DNA of 7,428 bases from an uncultured Prevotella sp. (GCA_945614335.1 CALZAP010000059.1:1-7428), one strand, 5' to 3'; counted from the stretch's first letter, positions 1 through 7,339 are shown. A program made the numbers and translations. The notes: generated from the sequence alone by a model not told the origin.

Positions 1-1
1 C

Positions 2-703
2 CCGATAGAGTTCTATAGCCACAGGTATGTAGGCGACATAGTGCAGAGGCAGTCACTTAACGAAACCATTACGACAAACCTGGTGTCCATTCTTGCACCG
101 TATGCAGTAAACGTGATGTTGCTTGCTTTCTATGTGGCACTGATGTTGCAATACAGCCTTTTGCTCACAATTCTGGGCATTGTGGTGTTGGCCATCAATG
201 CCTATGTGGTGGTTGACGAGCGCGAGTTGCGCAATAACCTCAGCCGTGCCCTTGAGCAGAGTATGGGACGTTCTTACGGCATCACCATGTCGTGTATAGA
301 CAATATGGAGAGCATTAAGGCTGCAGGTGCAGAAAGAGGGTTCTTTGAGTTTTGGGCCGGCAATTTCGCAAGACGGTACAACCAGGAGGTAATCATGCAG
401 AAACGTTCTTTCTATCCTTATATCTTCGCCCATCTTGCCAATAGCTGTGTGCTCATTTTTGGAGCGGCACTCATTCTGAAAGGAGAGTTCAGCATTGGTA
501 TGCTTATGGCCTTTCAGGGATTTATGGCGGAATTCATGAAACCTGCCATGGGACTCATGAAGGGTTCGACGACGGTGATTGAGATGAGGTCTCAAATGGA
601 AAGAATTGACGACGTGTTGGCATATCCGGTCCAGAACTACAATGAAGGCGAGAACCAGCGAGACCGAAATGAAAAAACTTGGGGGCGAACTGGAACTGCG
701 TGA
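2..703 (+). CDS. NHLM/NHLP-type bacteriocin export ABC transporter, peptidase/ATP-binding subunit: membrane-domain part (5' partial, frameshifted)
   Basis: The reading frame is open to the left edge and reads PIEFYSHRYVGDIVQRQ before the GTG at 41. That matches the family's conserved loop (F-x-x-R-Y-x-G-D-I-x-x-R), so GTG41 is not the real start and the gene begins outside the window. Four hydrophobic segments are visible, at roughly 75-140, 145-215, 415-480 and 485-545. The conserved coupling region (SIKAAGAE..FFEFWAGNFARR) and the end-of-domain motif MERIDDVLAYPV (about 596-631) are also present. The family (TIGR03796-like) normally has an N-terminal C39 peptidase that cuts leader peptides after Gly-Gly, then a membrane domain, then an ATPase. 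Only the second half of the membrane domain is visible here. The frame then runs into a TGA at 701-703, while the matching ATPase domain continues in frame 3. It would act in the inner membrane, processing and exporting a peptide together with the next subunit. The family call rests on recognised motifs, not a search. Confidence 0.85.
   Translation, partial: PIEFYSHRYVGDIVQRQSLNETITTNLVSILAPYAVNVMLLAFYVALMLQYSLLLTILGIVVLAINAYVVVDERELRNNLSRALEQSMGRSYGITMSCIDNMESIKAAGAERGFFEFWAGNFARRYNQEVIMQKRSFYPYIFAHLANSCVLIFGAALILKGEFSIGMLMAFQGFMAEFMKPAMGLMKGSTTVIEMRSQMERIDDVLAYPVQNYNEGENQRDRNEKTWGRTGTA
625..680 (+). other. Frameshift zone splitting the peptidase/ATP-binding transporter gene
   Basis: The membrane domain reads in frame 2 through DDVLAYPVQ (to about 634). 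The ATPase domain reads in frame 3 from about 672. Moving between them means skipping one base (or losing two) in the linker. The neatest candidate is one extra A in the A6 run at 672-677: dropping it gives NEKLGGELELRDVTFGYN without a break. The linker is poorly conserved, so an indel slightly upstream cannot be excluded; frame 3 also reads plausibly there as SETEMKKLGGELEL. A slip in the G5 run at 681-685 fits less well, because it gives EKTWGELEL. Confidence 0.75.
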
Positions 704-1409
704 TGTCACCTTCGGATACAACCCTACGGCCGAACCGCTGATAAGCCATTTCTCGATGACATTGAAACCAGGAAAAAGCGTGGCTATCGTGGGGGCATCG
801 GGATGTGGCAAGAGCACTATTGCAAAGCTCGTTTCAAGACTTTATGAGCCTTGGAGCGGACAGGTGCTGTTCGACGGACGGGACGCAAAGGAAATCAGTC
901 ATGAAGAGTTTGTCAGCTCTGTGGCGGTAATAGACCAGAATGTGGTGTTGTTTAACGACACCATAGCAGAGAACCTGAAGATGTGGGACCACTCCATTGA
1001 GGATTTCACAATGACCATGGCTTGTATAGATGCGGGAATACGTGATGACATCATTTCCCGACCACGAGGATTTAACACACGCCTTCTAAAAGGAGGAGGC
1101 AACTTCTCCGGCGGTCAGCGACAGCGTATGGAGATAGCAACGGCACTGGCAAGAGAACCTGTGATACTCGTGCTCGACGAGGCAACCAGCGCGCTCGACA
1201 CCGCAATGGAACGTGACGTTATGCAGGCCATAAGGCAGTGTGGCGCATCAATCATTGTCATTGCCCATAGGTTGAGTACTGTGCGTGACTGCGACGAGAT
1301 AATAGTGATGGACCACGGAAAGATTGTACAGCGAGGCACTCACGATGAGCTTATTTCACAAGAGGGCCAATACCGTATGCTGATGGAATGTTCCGGGGAC
1401 ATGGAATGA
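642..1409 (+). CDS. NHLM/NHLP-type bacteriocin export ABC transporter, peptidase/ATP-binding subunit: ATPase-domain part (separated by frameshift)
   Basis: This frame encodes a complete ABC ATPase domain that follows directly from the membrane domain encoded one frame earlier. Its start is nominal. The frame is open from 606 (TTG), with ATGs at 642 and 669, but the recognisable domain begins at KKLGGELELRDVTFGYN (from about 672). Motifs are intact: Walker A GASGCGKST at 792-818, Q-loop glutamine in VIDQN (about 936), signature FSGGQRQR from 1104, Walker B VILVLDEATSALD from 1161, and switch histidine in VIAHRLST (1266). EPWSGQVLFDG and VQRGTHDEL are typical of this family. ATP hydrolysis here would power peptide export. 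All catalytic residues are retained, which argues for a recent mutation or a sequencing indel rather than an old pseudogene. It is less likely to be made as a separate protein. The gene ends 16 bases before the second transporter subunit. Confidence 0.85.
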   Translation: MKARTSETEMKKLGGELELRDVTFGYNPTAEPLISHFSMTLKPGKSVAIVGASGCGKSTIAKLVSRLYEPWSGQVLFDGRDAKEISHEEFVSSVAVIDQNVVLFNDTIAENLKMWDHSIEDFTMTMACIDAGIRDDIISRPRGFNTRLLKGGGNFSGGQRQRMEIATALAREPVILVLDEATSALDTAMERDVMQAIRQCGASIIVIAHRLSTVRDCDEIIVMDHGKIVQRGTHDELISQEGQYRMLMECSGDME

Positions 1410-1425
1410 TTAACAGAAAAAGAAG

Positions 1426-3588
1426 ATGTTATTTGACGACCAAATAAGCAAAAGGCGCGAAAGAGAGATTGCATCACTGAGAGAGGTGTTCGGGGATGCC
1501 GCCAAGGATATGGGGTTCAAGGTCGACCGAGGGTCGACAAGGACCTCAGGCAACTATGTCATACACAAGCTGCTGGAGTATCTGAAGGTGACTGACTATG
1601 TGCTTGACGACGATGGCTTCCTGACACCCGACGAACAACTTGAACGCATCCTTAGGCCTATGGGGATAATGCAGCGCAGGATATCACTCAACGGAACGTG
1701 GTGGAAGTCAACAGTGGGACCCAAGTTAGGTCAAGACATTGATGGAAACATGCTTCTTTTCATACCAAGGAAATGGGTGTTCGGGTATAAATGCATAGAT
1801 GCTGACGGAAATGTGAGAAACGTTGACGCAGAACTTATGAAGACGGTAAAAACAGATGCCCTTGACTTCTATCCCTGTTTCCCGCCAAAGGCACTTACGG
1901 CAAGGGACATTATGAAGTTTATAGTGAGAGTGACCCCCATGTCTGCATTTTCGTCCCTGCTCCTTGCCGCTTTTGCCGTTAGCCTCTTCGGTATGTTTCT
2001 GCCTTTTATCAACAAGCAGCTTTTCAATAATGTGATACCTAACGGAATACTTGCCGACCTGTATCCAATGGCAGCACTGTTCTGTGGTGTCACGGTGGGC
2101 AGTGCACTCATTGAGGTGATGAGAAACAAACTTGTGCTCCGTGTGAAAGACATTGTGCAGATGAACTTCCAGATGGCCTTCATGTCACGCATCTTCACTC
2201 TCGATACAAAATTCTTTTGGCAACACACTTCTGGCGACATAACAAACCGCATATCGTCGCTTAGGAGAATAAACGCATTTGCCAGTGAAGCGGTAAGGGG
2301 AACTTTCTTCACTCTCTTCTTTGCCGTGATATATGTGTTCCAGATTATCGTTTACGCAAAGGCCTTGCTGGGGCCGTCGCTGATAGTACTTGCCATACAT
2401 ACTATGCTCATCGTGGTTTATGCCTGGCAGATGTATAACGAGGAACTTGAACTCGCAGACCATAAGTCGGATCTGGACAGTATGGAGTACGACATCTTTT
2501 CAGGTATACAGAAAGTAAAACTTACGGGGTCGGAGAAGAGGATATTCACAAAGTGGCTTGACCTATACCGGCGTTGTGCCCATATCACATACAATCCGCC
2601 ACTGACCGTGAAAATCATGCCTGCACTTATTGCATTGTGCCAAATGGGCAGCATTGCAGTGCTTTACTGGTATGCCGTGGAGGAAAAGGTGGGAGTTTCA
2701 GACTTCATTGCCTTCAGTGTGGCTTATGGAATGATAGCTTCGGCTATGGCAGACATGACAGCCACTATACCTAACATTGCAAAAATATTCCCGCTAATGA
2801 AAATTGCCGCTCCGGTGCTGAAAACGGTACCAGAACTGCAGCCCGACGCCCCGCAAGTGCAGTATCTGAGCGGTAATATAGAAGTCAGCGACCTGTCGTT
2901 CAGATATAGCGATGAAAGCAACTGGCTTTTCAGACATTTCAATTTGAAGATTTCCCCCGGCGACTATGTGGCCATTGTAGGACCTTCGGGGTGTGGAAAG
3001 AGCACATTGCTCAGACTGTTGCTTGGCTTCGAGCATCCACAGGCAGGCGGAGTGTTCTATGACAACTATGATTTGTCGAAATGTGACAAGACAAGTTTAC
3101 GTCGCCTTATAGGAACATGCCTTCAGGGTGGAAGCCTATTCTCTGGGGACATCTTCAGCAACATCACCATAACAGCCCCAAACAGCACGATGGAAGATGC
3201 ATGGAGGGCGGCCGAGATGGCAGGCATTGCCGATGACATACGTCAGATGCCAATGCAGATGCAAACAATAGTTAGTGAAGGCAATGCAAGCTTCAGTGGT
3301 GGACAGAAACAACGCATTCTTATTGCAAGAGCATTGATAGCCAATCCTTCCATACTGTTGTTTGACGAGGCAACGAGCGCACTTGACAACATAAGCCAGA
3401 AGCTAGTTGCCGAACACCTTGACAAACTCGACTGTACCCGAATCGTCGTAGCTCATAGGCTGAGCACCATACGCCACTGCAGCCGTATCATAGTGTTGGA
3501 TAAGGGCGAGATAGTGGAGGAAGGAAACTACGAGCAGCTGATGGAACGAAAAGGCTTGTTCTACAAGATGGCGAAGAGGCAGATTTAG
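1426..3588 (+). CDS. NHLM/NHLP-type bacteriocin export ABC transporter, ATP-binding/permease subunit
   Basis: This is the 720-residue partner of the preceding transporter gene (TIGR03797-like). Residues 1-165 form a cytoplasmic N-terminal domain with no visible C39 peptidase catalytic motif; its job is unknown. It includes WWKSTVGPKLGQDIDGN near 92-108. Six predicted helices follow at about 171-196, 210-230, 293-312, 314-335, 397-417 and 422-445. The ATPase domain occupies about 482-720: Walker A GPSGCGKST (519-527), Q567, signature FSGGQKQR (623-630), Walker B ILLFDEATSALD (643-654) and switch histidine H677. The catalytic glutamate is present, so both ATPase halves of the expected heterodimer look active. 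In this family the two ABC subunits act with an HlyD-type adaptor to export Gly-Gly leader peptides; neither adaptor nor precursor is in view. The start is the ATG after an A/G-rich leader (acagaaaaagaag), 16 bases after the previous stop. Confidence 0.92.
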   Translation: MLFDDQISKRREREIASLREVFGDAAKDMGFKVDRGSTRTSGNYVIHKLLEYLKVTDYVLDDDGFLTPDEQLERILRPMGIMQRRISLNGTWWKSTVGPKLGQDIDGNMLLFIPRKWVFGYKCIDADGNVRNVDAELMKTVKTDALDFYPCFPPKALTARDIMKFIVRVTPMSAFSSLLLAAFAVSLFGMFLPFINKQLFNNVIPNGILADLYPMAALFCGVTVGSALIEVMRNKLVLRVKDIVQMNFQMAFMSRIFTLDTKFFWQHTSGDITNRISSLRRINAFASEAVRGTFFTLFFAVIYVFQIIVYAKALLGPSLIVLAIHTMLIVVYAWQMYNEELELADHKSDLDSMEYDIFSGIQKVKLTGSEKRIFTKWLDLYRRCAHITYNPPLTVKIMPALIALCQMGSIAVLYWYAVEEKVGVSDFIAFSVAYGMIASAMADMTATIPNIAKIFPLMKIAAPVLKTVPELQPDAPQVQYLSGNIEVSDLSFRYSDESNWLFRHFNLKISPGDYVAIVGPSGCGKSTLLRLLLGFEHPQAGGVFYDNYDLSKCDKTSLRRLIGTCLQGGSLFSGDIFSNITITAPNSTMEDAWRAAEMAGIADDIRQMPMQMQTIVSEGNASFSGGQKQRILIARALIANPSILLFDEATSALDNISQKLVAEHLDKLDCTRIVVAHRLSTIRHCSRIIVLDKGEIVEEGNYEQLMERKGLFYKMAKRQI

Positions 3589-3612
3589 TTACACATTATT
3601 ATATATATAAAA
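3589..3612 (+). promoter_or_regulatory. AT-rich leader of the sensory cassette
   Basis: The 24 bases between the transporter stop and the binding-protein ATG are almost all A and T (attattatatatataaaa). There is no Shine-Dalgarno-like purine run. A-rich leaders without one are common at Bacteroidetes start sites, so this is best read as a translation-initiation region. It is too short, and lacks a TAnnTTTG-type -7 box, to call a separate promoter with confidence. Any promoter for the four sensory genes would have to overlap the end of the transporter gene. Confidence 0.3.
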
Positions 3613-4596
3613 ATGAACAGAAAGATAGATTTTATAAGGACGACGAAAGTCGTTTTAGGCGAACTAAGATTTGTAGTCTTGGTGGTCGCCTTGGCTGTCG
3701 TTAATCATATTGATGCTTTGGAGAAAGTGGTCTTCGCTCCGCAGTGGCATGCACAGGCTCAGTTTGCCGGCTATTTCGTGGCGAAGGAAAAGGGATTTTA
3801 CAAGGATGAGGGACTTGACGTGACGATAACGTTCCCCACCAACTCCATCTCTTCATACGTGTTGCTCAAGAATGGCGAGTGCCAGTTCACTACAATGCAG
3901 CTGCTCGATGCATTGAAGGACATGGAGTGGGGAATGAGACTCGTCAACCTTATGCAGACTTCCCAGCACAGCAGTATAATGATAGTTGGGCGTGACGGGA
4001 AAAATCCTATGAAACTCAAGGGCAAGAGAGTAGGGAAGTGGAATGCGGGATTCTCTCTGCCGGCAATGATTTTCAGCAAGCGGAATGGGCTGGACTACAA
4101 GTTCGTCAGGTTTACCAACAATGTGTCGCTTTTTCTCTCAGGTGCCATTGACGCTACACTTGTCACGAGCTATAACGAGTATTACCAGCTCAAGCAAGCC
4201 AACGTCACGCTGAACGACAATTGCGTGTTGCGCTTGGCTGACCATGGCTTTGACCTGCCAGAAGACGGACTTTATGTCACGCGTGAGTATTATAACCAGA
4301 ACAAGGCTACGGCAGAGAAATTCGCCAAGGCTTCCAAACGTGGGTGGCTGTGGTGTCATGAGCATCCCGAGGAGGCTCTTGAGATAGTCATGGGCTATGT
4401 GAGACGCTATAACATACCAACAAACCGCATTCTTCAGAAACTGATGCTGAAGGAAGTGCTACGTCTGCAGAACGACACTAAGACAACTAAACCTTCTTTT
4501 GTGCTTCAAAAGAAGATGGTGGAGAAGGCGTCGCAACTGTTGATAGAGGGTGATTATATCGATAAGCCATTTACTTACAACGATTTAAAGAGATAG
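3613..4596 (+). CDS. NMT1/THI5-like (SsuA-type) periplasmic substrate-binding protein, no importer partner in view
   Basis: This 327-residue protein starts with a basic stretch, then a hydrophobic segment (about 20-31, FVVLVVALAVV) and a possible signal-peptidase site after IDA (residue 35). There is no lipobox cysteine, so it is probably exported to the periplasm or held by its N-terminal helix. The NMT1/THI5 family signature follows at once: WHAQAQFAGYFVAKEKGFYK (45-64), then DEGLDVTI, a SISSYVLLKNGECQFTT segment (78-94) and the mid-domain KLKGKRVGKW. Relatives bind thiamine-precursor pyrimidines, sulfonates or similar small molecules for ABC import. The ligand here cannot be told from sequence. 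No import permease or ATPase follows. Instead the stop lies 4 bases before the sensor phosphatase gene, which suggests translational coupling and a role in signalling rather than uptake (inference). It could still serve an importer encoded elsewhere. Confidence 0.85.
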   Translation: MNRKIDFIRTTKVVLGELRFVVLVVALAVVNHIDALEKVVFAPQWHAQAQFAGYFVAKEKGFYKDEGLDVTITFPTNSISSYVLLKNGECQFTTMQLLDALKDMEWGMRLVNLMQTSQHSSIMIVGRDGKNPMKLKGKRVGKWNAGFSLPAMIFSKRNGLDYKFVRFTNNVSLFLSGAIDATLVTSYNEYYQLKQANVTLNDNCVLRLADHGFDLPEDGLYVTREYYNQNKATAEKFAKASKRGWLWCHEHPEEALEIVMGYVRRYNIPTNRILQKLMLKEVLRLQNDTKTTKPSFVLQKKMVEKASQLLIEGDYIDKPFTYNDLKR

Positions 4597-4600
4597 GGGT

Positions 4601-6559
4601 ATGAAAAAGTTTAGAGAATCGTTTGCGGCTCAGTTAAGTGTGTTCGTGGCTTTGTTGGCTACGTTAATCTTCCTTGTGGTTTTTGCCACTAATTTCTACT
4701 ATTCGCGAAAGGCAATAAAGGAGGAAGCGGAAAAGAGCGCACTGCATGAACTTGACAACACAGTGCTTAGAATGAGCAACGTGCTCAATTCCGTGGAGGT
4801 GGCTACACGCAACATGATGCCTTTCATCGTGCGTCATCTTGATACTCCCGACTCAATGTTTGTATTTTCGAGGCTTATGCTCGAGAACAACCCCAATGTC
4901 CTGGGCTGTTCAATAGCTTTCGAACCGGACTATTATCAGAATAAAGGTAAGGGAAAGTATTTCTCAGCATACTCCTATAGGGACAAGAATGAAATATTGA
5001 CTGAACAGGAAGGCAGCGAAACCTATCAGTATCAATATATGGACTGGTATCAGATTGCCAAACTGCTGGACAGGCCATATTGGACCGACCCATACATCGA
5101 CGTCGCCGATGATGCATCAGAGATTATAGTCAGCGACCAGATGTGTACCTATTCTGTTCCCATTTACGATGCCAAAGGCACTTTTGTGGGTATTGTAGCA
5201 GTGGACATTTCGCAGAAATGGCTTTCGCAGTTGCTAAGCAACCTCCGACCTTACCCCAATTCGCATACCATTGCCTTGGGACGTGGGGGCGTGTATCTTG
5301 TACATCCCGACACTTCGATACTCTCGAAGGAAACCATTTTTACAGAAACACTCGACAACGACAATTATCCCGAAGTGCAGGAATTGGGAAAGGCTATGAC
5401 AAGTGGCAAGCGTGGCATGATGGCGATGCCTGCCGACCAGATGTCGAATGGCAAGGATTCCTATGTCTTCTTCACTCCATTGAAGAGGGTAGGGTGGAGT
5501 GTAGCTATCGTCTGCCCTGAAAGCGATGTCTTCGCAGGATATGACAACTTGAAGCTTGTGCTTGTTTGCATCTTCATCTTTGGCATTCTAGCTATGATGG
5601 TTGTATGCATATTGGTAATTCGCCAGCGTGTACATCCTCTTGAGAAACTTGCCCGGACGGCAAATATCATAGCCAGGGGCAATTTTACGGAGGAGATAGA
5701 AGTGGCGAGGGGCGACGACGAGATTAGCAGTCTCAGCCGTGCCTTCCACGACATGCAGCACTCGCTTGTGGAATACATTGAGGAACTGAAGTCAACCACA
5801 GCCAACAAGGAGCGCATAGAGGGAGAACTGCGCATAGCCCACGACATACAGATGGGCATGATACCGAAAATCTTCCCGACAATGCCAGAGCACAAGGACA
5901 TTGACGCCTATGCCTCGCTGAAACCGGCAAAAGAAGTAGGTGGTGACCTGTATGACTTCCTCTTCGTTGGCAAACATTTCTATTTCGCCGTCGGTGATGT
6001 CAGTGGAAAAGGTGTTCCGGCCTCGCTGATTATGGCTGTTTGCCGCAACCTGTTCCGTACCGTGGCTGGTCAAGGAGTGTCGCCTGCACAGATTGTAACC
6101 TCAATCAACGACACTATGGGCGAGAACAATGAGAGTGGAATGTTCATAACGTTGTTTGTTGGTGTCGTTGACCTTACAACAGGTCATCTCACATTCTGCA
6201 ATGCTGGCCATAATCCTCCGGTACTTGTAGAAAAGGACGGCAAGGCACACTATATGGACGTATGCCCGAACATTCCTGCCGGACTGTTTGATGGCTTCGA
6301 GTTTGAGGAGCAGGAGGTGGAATCCATTGATGGAAAGTTGTTGTTCCTATATACCGACGGTCTTACAGAAGCAGAGGATAAAGAGAAGGAGCAATATGGT
6401 GACGACAATCTCATTGAAGAACTCAATGGAACTGTTGACCTCGCAGCCCGTGAAGTTGTTGATGCTATCGGCAAGACTGTTCTGGAGCATGCCAACGGAG
6501 CTGAGCAGAGCGACGACCTCACCATGATGGCAATGAAGATAAAAGTAAAACAACAATAA
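4601..6559 (+). CDS. Membrane sensor serine phosphatase (dCache-HAMP-PP2C/SpoIIE), RsbU-like
   Basis: This 652-residue protein has the layout of a transmembrane sensor phosphatase. A first helix (about 11-34) and a second (about 316-340) flank an extracytoplasmic region of some 280 residues. That region carries dCache hallmarks: YMDWYQIAK (146-154), RPYWTDPYID (158-167), SVPIYDAKGTFVGIVAVDIS (185-204) and a membrane-proximal lobe with GRGGVYLVHPD (227-237) and GWSVAIVCPESDV. A HAMP domain follows (about 341-393, VHPLEKLARTANIIARGNF). A helical linker GELRIAHDIQMGMIP (408-422) is typical of RsbU phosphatases. The PP2C domain (about 430-650) has metal-binding aspartates in GGDLYD (D449), GDVSGKG (D466), LYTDGLTEA (D586) and QSDDLT (D638/D639), so it should be active. 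The predicted substrate is the phosphorylated STAS protein encoded at 7021. The ligand is unknown; dCache domains often bind amino acids or organic acids. The ATG start lies 4 bases after the binding-protein stop. Confidence 0.93.
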   Translation: MKKFRESFAAQLSVFVALLATLIFLVVFATNFYYSRKAIKEEAEKSALHELDNTVLRMSNVLNSVEVATRNMMPFIVRHLDTPDSMFVFSRLMLENNPNVLGCSIAFEPDYYQNKGKGKYFSAYSYRDKNEILTEQEGSETYQYQYMDWYQIAKLLDRPYWTDPYIDVADDASEIIVSDQMCTYSVPIYDAKGTFVGIVAVDISQKWLSQLLSNLRPYPNSHTIALGRGGVYLVHPDTSILSKETIFTETLDNDNYPEVQELGKAMTSGKRGMMAMPADQMSNGKDSYVFFTPLKRVGWSVAIVCPESDVFAGYDNLKLVLVCIFIFGILAMMVVCILVIRQRVHPLEKLARTANIIARGNFTEEIEVARGDDEISSLSRAFHDMQHSLVEYIEELKSTTANKERIEGELRIAHDIQMGMIPKIFPTMPEHKDIDAYASLKPAKEVGGDLYDFLFVGKHFYFAVGDVSGKGVPASLIMAVCRNLFRTVAGQGVSPAQIVTSINDTMGENNESGMFITLFVGVVDLTTGHLTFCNAGHNPPVLVEKDGKAHYMDVCPNIPAGLFDGFEFEEQEVESIDGKLLFLYTDGLTEAEDKEKEQYGDDNLIEELNGTVDLAAREVVDAIGKTVLEHANGAEQSDDLTMMAMKIKVKQQ

Positions 6560-6572
6560 AAAGCCTGTAGAT

Positions 6573-6986
6573 ATGAACAAAGAAATCGTAATTAAAAACG
6601 AGGTGGAAGAGCTTGACAAGCTTGCCGCTTTCGTAGAAGAAGTGGCGTCCGAGTTGGGACTTGAACCAGAGTTGGAGATGAATCTTAATCTCGCCCTGGA
6701 AGAAGTGGTGTCTAATGTCATCCTCTACGCTTATCCCAAAAAGGAGGAGGGCAGTGTGATGATAGCTGCAAATGGAGACGGCAAGTCGTTGGTATTTACC
6801 ATCACCGACAAGGGAAAGGAGTTTGACCCGACAAAGGTGGAGGAAGCAGATATAACCCTATCTGCCGAAGACAGACAGATAGGAGGTCTGGGGATTTATA
6901 TCGTCAAGAATATTATGAACGAAGTGACTTATCAGCGTCTTGAAGGTCATAATGTCTTGACGTTAAAGAAAACAATAAAAGAATAA
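6573..6986 (+). CDS. RsbW/SpoIIAB-like ATP-binding anti-sigma-type serine kinase
   Basis: This 137-residue protein is a single GHKL ATPase domain (HATPase_c_2 type), the usual length for the RsbW/SpoIIAB group. The N-box is NLALEEVVSNVILYAY (39-54), with E43/E44 and N48. The G1 box is ITDKGKEFDP (77-86), and the G2 box is IGGLGIYIVKNIMNEVTY (103-120). Members bind ATP, phosphorylate a STAS antagonist on serine, and hold a sigma factor or other partner inactive when the antagonist is phosphorylated. No histidine-kinase dimerisation domain is present, so a two-component kinase is excluded. It sits 13 bases after the phosphatase gene and 34 bases before the STAS gene, which is strong context for partner switching. 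Its bound target is not encoded in the window. I give no gene symbol because the target, and hence true orthology to sigma-B regulators, is unknown. Confidence 0.9.
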   Translation: MNKEIVIKNEVEELDKLAAFVEEVASELGLEPELEMNLNLALEEVVSNVILYAYPKKEEGSVMIAANGDGKSLVFTITDKGKEFDPTKVEEADITLSAEDRQIGGLGIYIVKNIMNEVTYQRLEGHNVLTLKKTIKE

Positions 6987-7020
6987 AGTACGAATCATTA
7001 ACAAATAAAAGTATAAAACA
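6987..7020 (+). promoter_or_regulatory. A-rich leader of the STAS gene
   Basis: These 34 bases are A-rich (attaacaaataaaag and tataaaaca) and carry no Shine-Dalgarno-like site or TAnnTTTG-type box. I read them as the translation-initiation region of the STAS gene in a continuing transcript. The gap is the longest between any two genes here, so an internal promoter cannot be fully ruled out. Confidence 0.25.
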
Positions 7021-7320
7021 ATGGCAGAAATAGTAAGAAACGGGAACAGTGTTCTCGTGAAAACAGGTAATCGTATCGACACCATCAACGCAGGTGATTT
7101 TGAACGTGAAATAAATCCGATATTGGCAGAAGCCGGAGTGGATTTGGAAATGGACTGCTCGGAACTGGATTATATCAGCAGTAGCGGTCTGAGAGTTGTG
7201 CTGAAGGCGCAAAAGATGATTTCAGCAAACAAGGGACAGATGAAACTCACAGGAGTCAAGCCACAAATAAAGAAGGTGTTTGACATGACAGGATTTTCAC
7301 GATTCCTGAAGATAAACTAA
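7021..7320 (+). CDS. STAS-domain anti-sigma factor antagonist, RsbV/SpoIIAA-like
   Basis: This 99-residue protein is a single STAS domain of normal length. It opens with a strand and the motif GNRIDTINAGDFEREI (16-31), the counterpart of the G-R-L-D-T-x-N-A-x-x-F start of this family. The phosphorylation loop is LDYISSSGLRVVL (49-61). Aligned with the D-S-S-G loop of SpoIIAA, the likely phosphoserine is S54. The aspartate before it is replaced by S53, a variant I know from many STAS antagonists. The C-terminal part MKLTGVKPQIKKVFDMTGF (74-92) also fits the fold. In partner switching the unphosphorylated form binds the RsbW-like protein and frees its target; the kinase at 6573 and phosphatase at 4601 would set its state. 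It is the last complete gene on the plus strand. Confidence 0.92.
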   Translation: MAEIVRNGNSVLVKTGNRIDTINAGDFEREINPILAEAGVDLEMDCSELDYISSSGLRVVLKAQKMISANKGQMKLTGVKPQIKKVFDMTGFSRFLKIN

Positions 7321-7339
7321 GAATGAAGAATGTCTTTAA

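Noticed and set aside
672..678. A AAA AAC-like heptamer that could suggest programmed -1 frameshifting
   Set aside because: The heptamer would need codons starting at 673 (frame 1), but the upstream frame is 2. The shift needed here is +1 (or -2), not -1. A run of six A residues is also short for efficient transcript slippage.
53..817. Long minus-strand open frame of 254 codons opposite the transporter membrane domain
   Set aside because: It lies antisense to a clear, conserved membrane domain. Its translation is rich in His, Cys and Ser with no recognisable motif, so it is a shadow of the real gene.
1521..1538. Two GGTCGAC copies, one a perfect palindrome, as a possible operator
   Set aside because: They lie inside the coding sequence of the second transporter subunit (around residues 33-38), and two short GC-rich matches are expected by chance.
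5143..5520. Plus-strand open frame of 125 codons inside the phosphatase gene
   Set aside because: It overlaps the dCache domain in another frame, shows no family motif, and has atypical composition (many His, Cys, Trp and Arg).
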